Shown piece by piece: positions 44,399-52,364 of a stretch of 64,000 nt of DNA. Source of the stretch: Azospirillum formosense (GTDB lineage: Bacteria; Pseudomonadota; Alphaproteobacteria; Azospirillales; Azospirillaceae); the NCBI RefSeq assembly GCF_040500525.1, contig NZ_CP159402.1, positions 1,921,501 through 1,985,500 of the forward strand. The letters are read 5' to 3'. The notes under the pieces were generated by a model, which saw only the letters and a list, made by a program, of their open reading frames with translations, did not search any database and was not told where the DNA came from. The first letter of the stretch is position 1. Every line of letters starts with the position of its first letter. The position numbers and the translations under genes were made by a program.

Positions 44399-45589
44399 TC
44401 ACGGCGCGAAGACGACCCGCATGCAGTCGTCGGCCTTTTCCTTGAACATGCGGTAGCCCTGGGGGGCGTCGTCCAACGCCCATTTGTGGGTCAACAGGTA
44501 GGCGGGATCGAGTTCACCCTTCTCGATGTGCTCGAACAGGCGCTTGACGTAGCGCTGGCCGTGCTGCTGCCCCATGCGGAAGGTCAGCGCCTTGTTCATC
44601 GCCGCCCCCATCGGGAACTTGTCGATGAGGCCGCCATAGACGCCGACGATGGACAGGGTGCCGCCCTTGCGGCAGCACTGGATCATCTGGCGCAGGACGG
44701 CGGGCCGGTCGCTCTCCAGCCGCAGCGCCTGCTTGCCGCGGTCGTACAGATCCTCGATGCCCAGCCCTTTGATGGACGGGGCGCCGCTGTCCGCCTCCAT
44801 GCCCACCGCGTCGATGCAGACGTCCGGCCCGCGCCCGCCGGTCATCGCCAGCAGGGCGTCGTGGATGTCGACTCGGCTGTAATCCAGCGTCTCGGCCCCC
44901 GCCTTCATCTGGGCGGCGCGCAGCCGGTCGGGGAAGCGGTCGATGCCGATCACCCGCTCCGCCCCCATCAGGAAGGCGCTCTTGATGGCCATCTGTCCGA
45001 CGCCGCCGCAGCCCCAGACGGCCACCACGTCGCCCGGCTTGATGCCGCCCATGTCGGCGGCCATGTAGCCGGTCGGCACGGCGTCGGAGACGAAGACCGC
45101 CTGCTCGTCCGTCACCCCTTCCGGCACGCGGAAGCAGTTGGTGTCGGCGAAGGGGACGCGGATGTATTCGGCGTGGCTTCCGGCGTAGCCGCCGAAGGCG
45201 TGGCTGTAGCCGAAGATGCCGGCGGTGCAGTGCCCGTAGGCCGCCTCCTCGAAGGCCGGCTGCGGGTTGGAGTTGTCGCAGAGCGAGAATTCCTCATGCT
45301 CGCAATGCCAGCATTTGCCGCAGCCGATGATCGACACGGTGATCACCCGGTCGCCGCGGTTCAGCCGCGTCACCTCCGGCCCCTTCTCGACCACCTCGCC
45401 CAGGAATTCGTGGCCGATGATGTCGCCGGCCCGCATGGTGGGGACGTAGCCGCCGATCAGATGCAGGTCCGACCCGCAGACCGAGGACAGGCCGACCTTG
45501 ATGATCGCGTCCTGCGGGCCGAGGATCGTGGGGTCCGGCACCCGCTCCACCCGCAGGTCGTTCACGCCGTTCCAGCAGAGAGCCCTCAT
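44399..45589 (-). CDS. Zinc-dependent alcohol dehydrogenase (formaldehyde/glutathione-independent type)
   Basis: A 396-residue MDR dehydrogenase. Catalytic zinc ligands appear as VCGSDLHL and GHEFLGEV; structural zinc as GCGKCWHCEHEEFSLC; the Rossmann fold as VAVWGCGGVGQMAIKSA. It resembles the family of glutathione-independent formaldehyde/aldehyde dismutase-type ADHs. The ATG at 45589 overlaps the previous stop (ATGA), with AGGAGGTGA upstream. Substrate unknown; formaldehyde or a small aldehyde is likely. Confidence 0.9.
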   Translation of the reverse strand: MRALCWNGVNDLRVERVPDPTILGPQDAIIKVGLSSVCGSDLHLIGGYVPTMRAGDIIGHEFLGEVVEKGPEVTRLNRGDRVITVSIIGCGKCWHCEHEEFSLCDNSNPQPAFEEAAYGHCTAGIFGYSHAFGGYAGSHAEYIRVPFADTNCFRVPEGVTDEQAVFVSDAVPTGYMAADMGGIKPGDVVAVWGCGGVGQMAIKSAFLMGAERVIGIDRFPDRLRAAQMKAGAETLDYSRVDIHDALLAMTGGRGPDVCIDAVGMEADSGAPSIKGLGIEDLYDRGKQALRLESDRPAVLRQMIQCCRKGGTLSIVGVYGGLIDKFPMGAAMNKALTFRMGQQHGQRYVKRLFEHIEKGELDPAYLLTHKWALDDAPQGYRMFKEKADDCMRVVFAP

Positions 45590-46323
45590 CCCGTCACCTC
45601 CTGCAATCGCGATCCGGCTCCGCTCCGCCCGGCCCGCCCGCTCGGCTGGCCCTCGATGGTGGGAAGCTCCCCGACCTCCATGATCCGCTTGAGGCGGCGC
45701 AGCGCCTCGCGCGCCTGTTGCTCCGGCGCGGCGCCGAACAGGCGGGACACCGCGTCGCCGCCCATGCCTCCCGGCGGGTGGTAGGCCAGCGTCAGGCTGA
45801 CCTCCGTCCCGCGCCCGCCCGGCGCGGGACGGAACAGGACGGTGCCGCGGTGCGGCAGATCCGCCCCGTCCAGCGTGTGCCACGTGATGAGTTCGTTCTC
45901 CCGCACCTTGTCGATCCGGCTGTTCCAGACCACCGGAACGCCGCCGGGGCCATGGGCCTTCCAGCGGCTTTCCGTGTCGGACAGGATCTCCACGGCGTCG
46001 AGGTGGGGGAACAGCGCCGCCAGATGGCGGACGTTGCGCCAGTGGCGGAACAGCGTCTCGGCCGGGACGGCGATGGTGACGTTCGCCTGGGTGGTCGTCG
46101 GCTCCCGGCGCGGCGCCGGCAGCGCAACGTGCCGCAGCGGCCTGGACAGCGGAACCCCCGCCGCACCGGCGAGGAACAGCCCGCCGCCGAGCGCGGCCAG
46201 CGCCCAGCTTCCCCGCCGCGCCCCGGCGAAGCCCAGCGCCGTGCCGCCGAGGATGGCGGCCCAGCGTTCGAGCGTCCCGGCGGAGCCCTCCGGGCGCCAG
46301 CCGTCGTCCCGGCCCCGGGTCAT
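45586..46323 (-). CDS. Membrane-anchored SRPBCC-family protein
   Basis: A 245-residue protein. Two short hydrophobic segments at residues about 20-55 (ILGGTALGFAGARRG, LAALGGGLFLAGAAGV) are followed by a START/Bet v1-like SRPBCC domain (ANVTIAVPAETLFRHWRNVRHLAALFPHLDAVEIL, WNSRIDKVRENELITWHTL, RGTEVSLTLAYHPPGG). Likely a lipophilic ligand binder. It is coupled at both ends by ATGA overlaps to DUF3775 and ADH. Confidence 0.85.
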   Translation of the reverse strand: MTRGRDDGWRPEGSAGTLERWAAILGGTALGFAGARRGSWALAALGGGLFLAGAAGVPLSRPLRHVALPAPRREPTTTQANVTIAVPAETLFRHWRNVRHLAALFPHLDAVEILSDTESRWKAHGPGGVPVVWNSRIDKVRENELITWHTLDGADLPHRGTVLFRPAPGGRGTEVSLTLAYHPPGGMGGDAVSRLFGAAPEQQAREALRRLKRIMEVGELPTIEGQPSGRAGRSGAGSRLQEVTG

Positions 46324-46757
46324 TGCCCGTCCTTCTTCTTGTTGATCAGGTTCAGTTCGTACAGCCCCTTCATCAGGTCGTCGTGCAGGTCGATGCGCTC
46401 CGCGATGTCGGTGTAGTGGGTGGCGTCGGGCGCCCGCCCGGCCTCGTCCAGAGCGCGCTCCCACTGGTTCCCGGCGAAGTCGCCGCGCCCCACGAACATG
46501 ACCGCGCGCAGTTCCATCCGCTGTTCGGGCGTCAGGTCCTCCAGCATCTTCTGGAGCTGGCTCAGCGCGCCGCTGGCGTCGGACGACAGGATGCTGAGGG
46601 CGTCGAGATCGGTCGGGTTCCGCGAACCGCGTTCGCTGGTCTGTTCCCCAAGGTCGATGTTGCGCATTCCCGCGAGGAAACGCTGGCGGTCGGCCACGGC
46701 CTCGTACGCGAGGTCGGCGGCCTGCTTCACGGTGTCGACCGAAATCTGTTTGAGCAT
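46320..46757 (-). CDS. DUF3775 domain protein
   Basis: A 145-residue soluble helical protein of the DUF3775 type: ISVDTVKQAADLAYEAV, LSQLQKMLEDLTPEQRMELRAVMFVGRGDF and WERALDEA. Function unknown; found mostly in alphaproteobacteria. The start at 46757 has GAAG 9 bases upstream; GTG at 46766 is an alternative. Its stop overlaps the SRPBCC start. Confidence 0.85.
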   Translation of the reverse strand: MLKQISVDTVKQAADLAYEAVADRQRFLAGMRNIDLGEQTSERGSRNPTDLDALSILSSDASGALSQLQKMLEDLTPEQRMELRAVMFVGRGDFAGNQWERALDEAGRAPDATHYTDIAERIDLHDDLMKGLYELNLINKKKDGQ

Positions 46758-46836
46758 GTGTCGCACTTCTTTTCAGTTGCACGGCTTTGCCCGACGCCAA
46801 CAGCCGGGCTGGGGGTTCGTCGCGGAACGGCGGCGG

Positions 46837-47043
46837 TCAGTCGTCCCGCCGGCGCTGCTCGTCGGAGGCGCCGCGGGACCCGCCGGAGCCGGAGCCGCGC
46901 TCGCGCCCCTGCCCGCTGGACTGGTTCTGGCCGGGCTTGTTGCCGGCGGCCTTGTCCGCGTCCTCATGGCCGGACTTGGCCGCCTTTCCGGCGCCGCCGG
47001 ACTGGTGCTTTTCCTGCTCGGTGTCGCGGTTGCTGCGGGACAT
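46837..47043 (-). CDS. Small hydrophilic protein, probable stress type
   Basis: A 68-residue protein rich in Gly, Ser, Gln and charged residues (NRDTEQEKHQSGGAGKAAKS), predicted disordered. GGGAG lies 7 bases before the ATG. It is 80 bases upstream of DUF3775 and may be first in that operon. It resembles short low-complexity stress proteins (KGG-like), but no motif is firm. Confidence 0.55.
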   Translation of the reverse strand: MSRSNRDTEQEKHQSGGAGKAAKSGHEDADKAAGNKPGQNQSSGQGRERGSGSGGSRGASDEQRRRDD

Positions 47044-47110
47044 GGGGTTTCTCCCGGTGTGGTTTGTCGGATTGGCGGCGCCCGGCGCCGCGGACGCTGC
47101 GCGCGGCCCG

Positions 47111-47178
47111 TGTGGGGAGCCCCTGTGGGGGAGCCCCTGTGGGGGAGCCCCTGTGGGGGAGCCCCTGTGGGGAGCCCG
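47111..47178. repeat. Five tandem 13-14-base repeats, GGGGAGCCCC core
   Basis: The unit TGTGGGGGAGCCCC is repeated five times (first and last copies have 13 bases). Each unit holds the self-complementary GGGGAGCCCC-like core, so hairpins or G-rich structure are possible. It lies between the putative promoter at 47202 and the ATG at 47043, i.e. in the likely 5' leader of the stress operon. Confidence 0.85.
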
Positions 47179-47201
47179 TGTCGCGGACCGCCTCTCGGCA
47201 C

Positions 47202-47227
47202 AACCAGAGACGGTGCGGCGAGGTTCC
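47202..47227 (-). promoter_or_regulatory. Putative EcfG-type promoter of the DUF3775-SRPBCC-ADH operon
   Basis: GGAAC-N17-GGTT on the minus strand, same form as those at 31641, 35024 and 63633. About 160 bases upstream of the ATG at 47043, with the tandem repeats in between. Confidence 0.4.
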
Positions 47228-47305
47228 GGCGCGACAGGCCGGAGCAACACGGATGCCCGGTGGCGTGTTAACCCCCGCAAGACCTTGGCAAGCCGGAGAA
47301 CAGAC

Positions 47306-47965
47306 ATGCCGCTCCTGTCGGCGCAGATCGGCGAGACCGTGGACGGGGGGTTCGCCCCCGTGCGCCTGGACACCGACCGCGGCACCGTGGAAGCCCGCCT
47401 CCATGCCGCGCCCGATGGGCACAAGGCGGCGGGAACGCTGGCCGTCCTGTGGCTGGGCGGCGTCGGCGGCGGCTTCGACTCGCCGGCCCATGGGCTCTAT
47501 GCGCGGCTGGCCGAGGATCTCAGGCCGGACGGCATCGCCTCGCTGCGCGTCCGCTACCGCAACCCGCGCGCCCTGGACGAGGCCGTCTACGACGCGCTGT
47601 GCGGCCTGACCTTCCTCGGCCGGATGGGCATCCACCACGTCGCGCTGGTCGGCCATTCCTTCGGCGGGGCGGTGGCGATCCAGGCCGCGGCCTCCAACCG
47701 CGGCGCGGTCTGCACGGTGGTGACGCTGGCGACCCAGGGGCTGGGCACCGACGCGGTGGCGGACCTCAGCTGCCCGGTGCTGCTGGTCCATGGCGAGGCC
47801 GACGAGGTGTTGACGCCGATGTGCTCGATCCACGTCCACCGCATGGCGCGCGAACCGAAGAAGCTGGTCCTGATGCCCGGCGCCGGCCACTGCCTGGACG
47901 AGACCGCCGAGGCCGTCTGCCGCGAGGTGCGCGACTGGATCAAGGCTCAACTGCTGGAGCGGTAG
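47306..47965 (+). CDS. Alpha/beta hydrolase
   Basis: A 219-residue soluble hydrolase. The nucleophile elbow is GHSFGGAVAIQ (Ser about residue 117), the acid is in VHGEADEVLTP and the catalytic His in MPGAGHCLDE. Dienelactone-hydrolase-like. Substrate unknown. GGAG lies 8 bases before the ATG. Divergent from the small hydrophilic protein. Confidence 0.88.
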   Translation: MPLLSAQIGETVDGGFAPVRLDTDRGTVEARLHAAPDGHKAAGTLAVLWLGGVGGGFDSPAHGLYARLAEDLRPDGIASLRVRYRNPRALDEAVYDALCGLTFLGRMGIHHVALVGHSFGGAVAIQAAASNRGAVCTVVTLATQGLGTDAVADLSCPVLLVHGEADEVLTPMCSIHVHRMAREPKKLVLMPGAGHCLDETAEAVCREVRDWIKAQLLER

Positions 47966-48038
47966 GGCATATCCTCTCCCCCACGGCGTCCTCCGGGATT
48001 AGGCTGCGGCACCTCCCCGAAAAGCCCGGAGCCCGCCG

Positions 48039-48413
48039 ATGCTCGGCACCCTGACCCTTCTTCTCTCCTGCCAGCTGGCGGGGGAATTGACCGCCCGCCT
48101 GCTGCATCTGCCCGTGCCGGGGCCGGTGCTGGGCATGGTCCTGCTGTTCGCCGGCCTGCTGGTCCGCGGCGGCGTGCCGGAGCCGCTGCAGGAGACGGCG
48201 GGCGGCATCCTGCGCCATCTGTCGCTTCTCTTCGTTCCGGCGGGCGTCGGGGTGATGGCGCACCTGAACCGGCTGGAGGCGGAGGCCCTGCCCATCGCCG
48301 CCGCCCTGCTGGGCAGCACGCTGATCGGCGTCGCTCTGACCGCCTGGGTGATGAGCGTGCTGAGCCGCCGCGGGCCCGACGCCGAGTCCAGGGATGCGGA
48401 GGACGCGCCATGA
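48039..48413 (+). CDS. lrgA: CidA/LrgA family membrane protein
   Basis: A 124-residue protein with four membrane segments. Blocks: LTLLLSCQLAGELTARLLHLPVPGPVLGMVLLF and LLFVPAGVGVMAHL. In Gram-positives LrgA/CidA act as holin-like proteins in murein hydrolase control; LrgAB also transports pyruvate or glycolate-type acids in several bacteria. Its end overlaps lrgB by ATGA. Confidence 0.92.
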   Translation: MLGTLTLLLSCQLAGELTARLLHLPVPGPVLGMVLLFAGLLVRGGVPEPLQETAGGILRHLSLLFVPAGVGVMAHLNRLEAEALPIAAALLGSTLIGVALTAWVMSVLSRRGPDAESRDAEDAP

Positions 48414-49132
48414 GCCCCGATTTCCACGAGATCTGGGTCTATCTGTCGGCCAGCCCGCTCGCCGGCCTGACCCTGACGCTGGCCGCCTATCAGGCGGGAA
48501 TGTGGGTGTTCGAGCGGTTCGGGCGGCGCCCCGCGCTGAACCCGGTGATGATCGCGGTGCTGCTGATCGCCGCGACGTTGATGGTGGCGGGGATCGACTA
48601 CCGCACCTATTTCGACGGCGCGCAGTTCGTGCATTTCCTGCTCGGCCCGGCCACGGTGGCGCTGGCGGTCCCGCTTTACCGCCAGTTCCAGCAGGTCCGC
48701 CGCTCCGCCGTGGCGCTGCTGGTCGCCCTGGTGACCGGTTCCGCCGCGTCGGCCTTGAGCGCGGTGGGCATCGCCTGGGCGCTGGGCGCGTCGGAGCACA
48801 CGATGCTGTCGCTGGCGCCGAAGTCGGTGACCTCCCCCATCGCCATGGGCGTGTCGGAGCAGATCGGCGGCCTGCCCTCCCTCACCGCGGTCTTCGTGAT
48901 CCTGACCGGGATCATCGCCGCCTCCTTCGGCACCTGGGTCCTGAACCTCGTCCGGGTGACGGACTGGCGGGCGCGCGGCTTCGGCATGGGGGTGGCCGCC
49001 CATGGCATCGGCACCGCCCGCGCGCTCCAGGTCAACGAGGTGGCGGGTGCCTTCGCCGGCTTGGGCATGGGGCTGAACGGGCTGGTGACGGCCATCCTGC
49101 TGCCGGTCCTCTACCGCCTGTTCTTCGGCTGA
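48410..49132 (+). CDS. lrgB: LrgB family membrane protein
   Basis: A 240-residue membrane protein with about seven segments. Typical parts are AYQAGMWVFERFGRRPALNPVM, FLLGPATVALAVPLYRQ, SLAPKSVTSPIAMGVSEQIGGLPSLTAVFVI and GVAAHGIGTARALQVNEVAGAFAGLGMGLNG. Partner of LrgA; coupled by the ATGA overlap. Possibly a carboxylate export or uptake system. Confidence 0.93.
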   Translation: MSPDFHEIWVYLSASPLAGLTLTLAAYQAGMWVFERFGRRPALNPVMIAVLLIAATLMVAGIDYRTYFDGAQFVHFLLGPATVALAVPLYRQFQQVRRSAVALLVALVTGSAASALSAVGIAWALGASEHTMLSLAPKSVTSPIAMGVSEQIGGLPSLTAVFVILTGIIAASFGTWVLNLVRVTDWRARGFGMGVAAHGIGTARALQVNEVAGAFAGLGMGLNGLVTAILLPVLYRLFFG

Positions 49133-49171
49133 GGCCGCGCTTCGCGAAAGAAGATTTCATGGAATCGTGGC

Positions 49172-49200
49172 TTGACAGAGCAAGCCTGCCTGCGCAGAGT
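49172..49200 (+). promoter_or_regulatory. Putative leuA leader promoter
   Basis: TTGACA (49172-49177) is a perfect -35; 17 bases later CAGAGT (49195-49200) is a modest -10. Transcription would begin at about 49207, next to the AUG of the leader peptide at 49208, so the leader could be translated from a leaderless RNA. Confidence 0.5.
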
Positions 49201-49207
49201 GTGGACC

Positions 49208-49264
49208 ATGACTCGCATCGACCACACGAACGCCCTTCTGCGACTTATCACCCCGGCGCTTTGA
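49208..49264 (+). CDS. Putative leucine leader peptide (18 residues)
   Basis: ATG to TGA encodes MTRIDHTNALLRLITPAL: four Leu in the last nine residues with two Ile overall, about 260 bases before leuA. Amino-acid-rich leader peptides are known attenuation devices for branched-chain operons. No ribosome site precedes it; it may start at the first base of the RNA. Too short for gene finders. A strong 12-bp hairpin lies between it and leuA. A chance short frame remains possible. Confidence 0.55.
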   Translation: MTRIDHTNALLRLITPAL

Positions 49265-49411
49265 GCGTCCGGGTCGTCTGCGTTCGTCTGCCCTGTTCTC
49301 TGGTCGAAGTGTCAGTTTTCCCATGAGCACCTATTGCACGCGCCCATTCGGCACGCGCCCTTGCGGGGTGAAGCGTGTCTCCCGGCTGGGGCCGGGGCTG
49401 CGACTTAGGAA

Positions 49412-49444
49412 CGGTCGCTGAGCCGCCCGGCAGCTCGGCGACCG
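49412..49444 (+). promoter_or_regulatory. Strong hairpin in the leuA leader
   Basis: CGGTCGCTGAGC pairs with GCTCGGCGACCG over 12 bp (one G-T wobble) around a 9-base loop. No T-run follows, so it is not an intrinsic terminator as such; an antiterminator or anti-ribosome-site role is possible. It is 78 bases before the leuA ATG. Confidence 0.6.
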
Positions 49445-49521
49445 TAGTCCCGCCGGTCCCCACACGACACGAGACAACGCCCCGCCGCAAGACCGGGGCT
49501 CCCAAGGGATCACGAAGCGTC

Positions 49522-51219
49522 ATGAACCACATCGCCACCCCCGCCGCCTCCTCTGCCGCCAAGCACGAGAAGTACGTCCCCTTCGCCCCGGTGAAGCTGA
49601 CCGACCGCCAGTGGCCGAACCGGACCATCGAGAAGGCTCCGGTCTGGTGCTCGGTGGACCTGCGCGACGGCAACCAGGCGCTGATCGAGCCGATGGGTCC
49701 GGACCGCAAGCGCGCGATGTTCGACGCGCTGCTGAAGATGGGCTTCAAGGAGATCGAGATCGGCTTCCCCGCCGCCTCGCAGACCGATTTCGACTTCTGC
49801 CGCGAGATCATCGAGGGCGGCAAGATCCCCGACGGCGTGACCATCCAGGTGCTGACCCAGGCCCGCGAGGAGCTGATCCGCCGCACCTTCGAGGGCATCA
49901 AGGGCTCCAAGCGCGCCATCGTCCATCTGTACAACTCCACCTCGGAGCTGCAGCGCCGCGTCGTCTTCGGGCTGGACCGCCAGGGCATCGTCGACATCGC
50001 CGTCGCCGGCACCAAGCTGATCAAGCAGCTGGCCGCCGAGCATCCGGAGACCGAGATCGTCCTGCAGTACTCGCCGGAGAGCTTCACCGGGACCGAGCTG
50101 GAGTTCGCCCTGGAGATCTGCGAGGCGGTGATGGAGACCTGGGGCGCCAGCGCCGCCAACAAGGTCATCCTGAACCTGCCGGCGACGGTGGAGATGTCTA
50201 CCCCGAACATCCACGCCGACCAGATCGAGTGGTTCTGCCGCAACATGAAGAACCGCGACGCGGCGATCATCTCCCTGCACCCGCACAACGACCGCGGCAC
50301 CGGCGTCGCGGCGGCGGAGCTGGGCATTCTGGCCGGCGCCGACCGCGTGGAAGGCACCCTGTTCGGCAACGGCGAGCGCACCGGCAACGTGGACGTGATC
50401 ACGCTGGCGCTGAACATGCTGACCCAGGGCGTCGATCCGGAGCTGCGCATCGACGACATCAACGAGATCGTCCGCGTCGCCGAATACTGCACGCAGCTGC
50501 CCGTCCATCCGCGCCACCCCTACGCGGGCGAGCTGGTCTTCACGGCCTTCTCCGGCTCGCACCAGGACGCCATCAACAAGGGCCTGAAGGCGCTGGCCAA
50601 GTCCAACCACGGCACCTGGGAGGTCCCGTACCTGCCCATCGACCCGCAGGACCTGGGCCGCAGCTACGAGGCGGTGATCCGCATCAACAGCCAGTCGGGC
50701 AAGGGCGGCATCGCCTATGTGCTGGAGAAGGATTACGGCATCCAGATCCCGCGCCGCCTGCAGATCGAGTTCTCCAAGACGGTGCAGCGCATCGCCGACG
50801 AGACCGGCAAGGAGCTGGCCCCCGCCGACATCCACAACGCCTTCAAGGCCGAGTATCTGGACATCGACGCCCCGCTGGCCCTGATCGAGCATTCGACCGA
50901 GCCGCGCGGCCCGAACTCCGGCGCCCGCGTGCTGAACGTGGTGGTGTCGCGCGACGGCGTGGTCAGCACGCTGAAGGGTTCGGGCAAGGGTCCGATCGAC
51001 GCCTTCCTGGACGCGCTGCGCCAGGGTGCGGGCATCGACCTGCATGTGGTTGACTACCGCGAGCACGCCGTCGGCGAGGGCGAGGACGCTCAGGCCTGCG
51101 CCTATGTCGAGGTGAAGACCAAGGACGAGCGCACCCTGTTCGGCGTCGGCATGGACGCGGACATCGTGACCGCCTCGCTGCGCGCCCTGGTCAGCGCCGC
51201 GAACCGCGCCGCGCGGTAA
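49522..51219 (+). CDS. leuA: 2-isopropylmalate synthase (LeuA type 2)
   Basis: A 565-residue enzyme making 2-isopropylmalate from acetyl-CoA and 2-ketoisovalerate, the first step of leucine synthesis. It has the long-form layout: an N-terminal extension (FAPVKLTDRQWPNRTIEKAP), the TIM barrel with WCSVDLRDGNQALIEPM and HPHNDRGTGVAAAELG (metal ligands), an insert, and a C-terminal regulatory domain (GPNSGARVLNVVVS, GPIDAFLDALRQGAGIDL) for leucine feedback. The upstream leader and hairpin suggest control by leucine supply. Confidence 0.96.
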   Translation: MNHIATPAASSAAKHEKYVPFAPVKLTDRQWPNRTIEKAPVWCSVDLRDGNQALIEPMGPDRKRAMFDALLKMGFKEIEIGFPAASQTDFDFCREIIEGGKIPDGVTIQVLTQAREELIRRTFEGIKGSKRAIVHLYNSTSELQRRVVFGLDRQGIVDIAVAGTKLIKQLAAEHPETEIVLQYSPESFTGTELEFALEICEAVMETWGASAANKVILNLPATVEMSTPNIHADQIEWFCRNMKNRDAAIISLHPHNDRGTGVAAAELGILAGADRVEGTLFGNGERTGNVDVITLALNMLTQGVDPELRIDDINEIVRVAEYCTQLPVHPRHPYAGELVFTAFSGSHQDAINKGLKALAKSNHGTWEVPYLPIDPQDLGRSYEAVIRINSQSGKGGIAYVLEKDYGIQIPRRLQIEFSKTVQRIADETGKELAPADIHNAFKAEYLDIDAPLALIEHSTEPRGPNSGARVLNVVVSRDGVVSTLKGSGKGPIDAFLDALRQGAGIDLHVVDYREHAVGEGEDAQACAYVEVKTKDERTLFGVGMDADIVTASLRALVSAANRAAR

Positions 51220-51234
51220 GGGGTTTGGGACAAG

Positions 51235-51267
51235 AAAAAGGGGCGCCCGCTGGGGCGCCCCTTTTTT
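51235..51267 (+). terminator. Intrinsic terminator after leuA
   Basis: AAAAAGGGGCGCCC pairs with GGGCGCCCCTTTTT around GCTG, followed by T. A strong and symmetric terminator. Confidence 0.92.
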
Positions 51268-51385
51268 GTTGGGTGGGGAGTGCTGGCGCTGGGCCCCCTC
51301 CCTAAAGCGGATTGTCGCTGAGTATAGACGGAATTTTGGCTGGCCTGAGCGGTTGGAGGAAGACACAGCTGAAGGACCGCGCGCC

Positions 51386-51745
51386 ATGGGCCAGCCATAT
51401 TCCTCCGATCTGCGCGAACGGGTTCTGCTGGCTTATGAGCGCCACGAGGGCGGCCCCGAGTTGCTGGCGCGGCGCTTCCAGATCAGCCGAGCCTGCGCGT
51501 ACAACTGGGTGCGGGCCGCACGCCTTGAGGGGCGGCGGGTCGCCAAGCCGCATGCCGGCGGCGTACCAGCCAAACTGGACGCGGAGGGCGTGAGCGTGCT
51601 GCGGGCCTTGGTGCGGGAGGATAATGACGCGACACTGGCACAGTACCGCGACCGGTTGGCCGCACGCACCGGCATCGCGCTGAGCCCGGCGGTGGTGTGC
51701 CGCACCTTGAAGCGGCTGGGGTTGGCGCGCAAAAAAAGACGCTGA
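51386..51745 (+). CDS. IS630 transposase, N-terminal (orfA) part
   Basis: 119 residues with a helix-turn-helix: MGQPYSSDLRERVLLAYERH, LARRFQISRACAYNWVRAAR, and a second DNA-binding half (LRALVREDNDATLAQYRDRL, SPAVVCRTLKRLGLARKK). It ends just after a seven-A run (51731-51737), where a -1 ribosomal frameshift would give the full transposase. Confidence 0.9.
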   Translation: MGQPYSSDLRERVLLAYERHEGGPELLARRFQISRACAYNWVRAARLEGRRVAKPHAGGVPAKLDAEGVSVLRALVREDNDATLAQYRDRLAARTGIALSPAVVCRTLKRLGLARKKRR

Positions 51746-52350
51746 GGGCCAGCGAGCAAGAGCGCGCGGATATCGCCGCGGAACGCGCGGCCTACCGGGA
51801 CGATGCGGTGGTCCATGAACCGGCGCGTTTGGTTTTCCTCGATGAAACCGGCATCAACACCCAGATGACGCCCACCCAGGCCCGGGCGCCGCGCGGCCAG
51901 CGGGCGCTCGGATCCGTGCCCTGTGGGTCGTGGCACCGCGTCACGGTGCTCGGGGCGTTGAGCGCCGAAGGCATGCTGGCCGCCATGAGCATCGAGGCGT
52001 CCACCTCCTCGGCCGTGTTTCTCGCCTTTGTCGAGCAGGTGCTCTTGCCCGTGCTTCGGCGCGACAAACCCGGCGCCGTGGTCGTGATGGACAACCTTTC
52101 CGCTCACAAGCGGGCCGATATCCTCGCCGCCTTTGAGACGGCGGGGATCCGTGTCCGCTTCCTCCCGCGCTACTCGCCCGACCTCTCGCCCATCGAGCCC
52201 GGCTGGGCCAAGCTCAAAGGAATCCTGCGCGCCAAGGAAGCCCGCACCGTCGAGGCCCTCAACGAGGAACTCGGCCCAGCCCTCAATGCGATCACCGCTA
52301 CCGACGCCAAAGCGTGGTTTAAGCTATGCGGCTACCCGAATCTAAACTGA
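51697..52350 (+). CDS. IS630 transposase, catalytic (orfB) part
   Basis: DDE catalytic core in the -1 frame: LDETGINTQM (first Asp), VVMDNLSAHK (second Asp) and SPDLSPIEPGWAKLKG (Glu). Residues after the slip read TLRASEQERADIAAERAAYRD. Read together with orfA the protein is about 320 residues, normal for IS630. The frame's own ATG-like start at 51697 overlaps orfA and is probably not used. Confidence 0.9.
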   Translation: MPHLEAAGVGAQKKTLRASEQERADIAAERAAYRDDAVVHEPARLVFLDETGINTQMTPTQARAPRGQRALGSVPCGSWHRVTVLGALSAEGMLAAMSIEASTSSAVFLAFVEQVLLPVLRRDKPGAVVVMDNLSAHKRADILAAFETAGIRVRFLPRYSPDLSPIEPGWAKLKGILRAKEARTVEALNEELGPALNAITATDAKAWFKLCGYPNLN

Positions 52351-52364
52351 ACCGAAATCCGCTT

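Larger units (their letters stand above)
51305..52364 (+). mobile_element. IS630-family insertion sequence
   Basis: Ends AAGCGGATT (left) and AATCCGCTT (right) are inverted and each is flanked by TA (51303-51304, 52365-52366), the TA target duplication of IS630/Tc1/mariner elements. It is 1060 bases long with two overlapping frames joined by a presumed -1 slip. It sits between leuA and glyS, inside a REP-like palindrome. No interruption of a gene is visible. Confidence 0.9.

Noticed and set aside
47111..47178. CRISPR array
   Set aside because: Units are directly adjacent with no spacers.
49323..49421. Second short frame (32 codons) before leuA
   Set aside because: Arg/Gly/Pro-rich with no ribosome site; looks like chance frame in structured leader RNA.
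49265..49521. Intrinsic attenuator terminator before leuA
   Set aside because: The strong hairpin at 49412-49444 has no T-run; the only T-rich stretch (49315) has no convincing stem before it.
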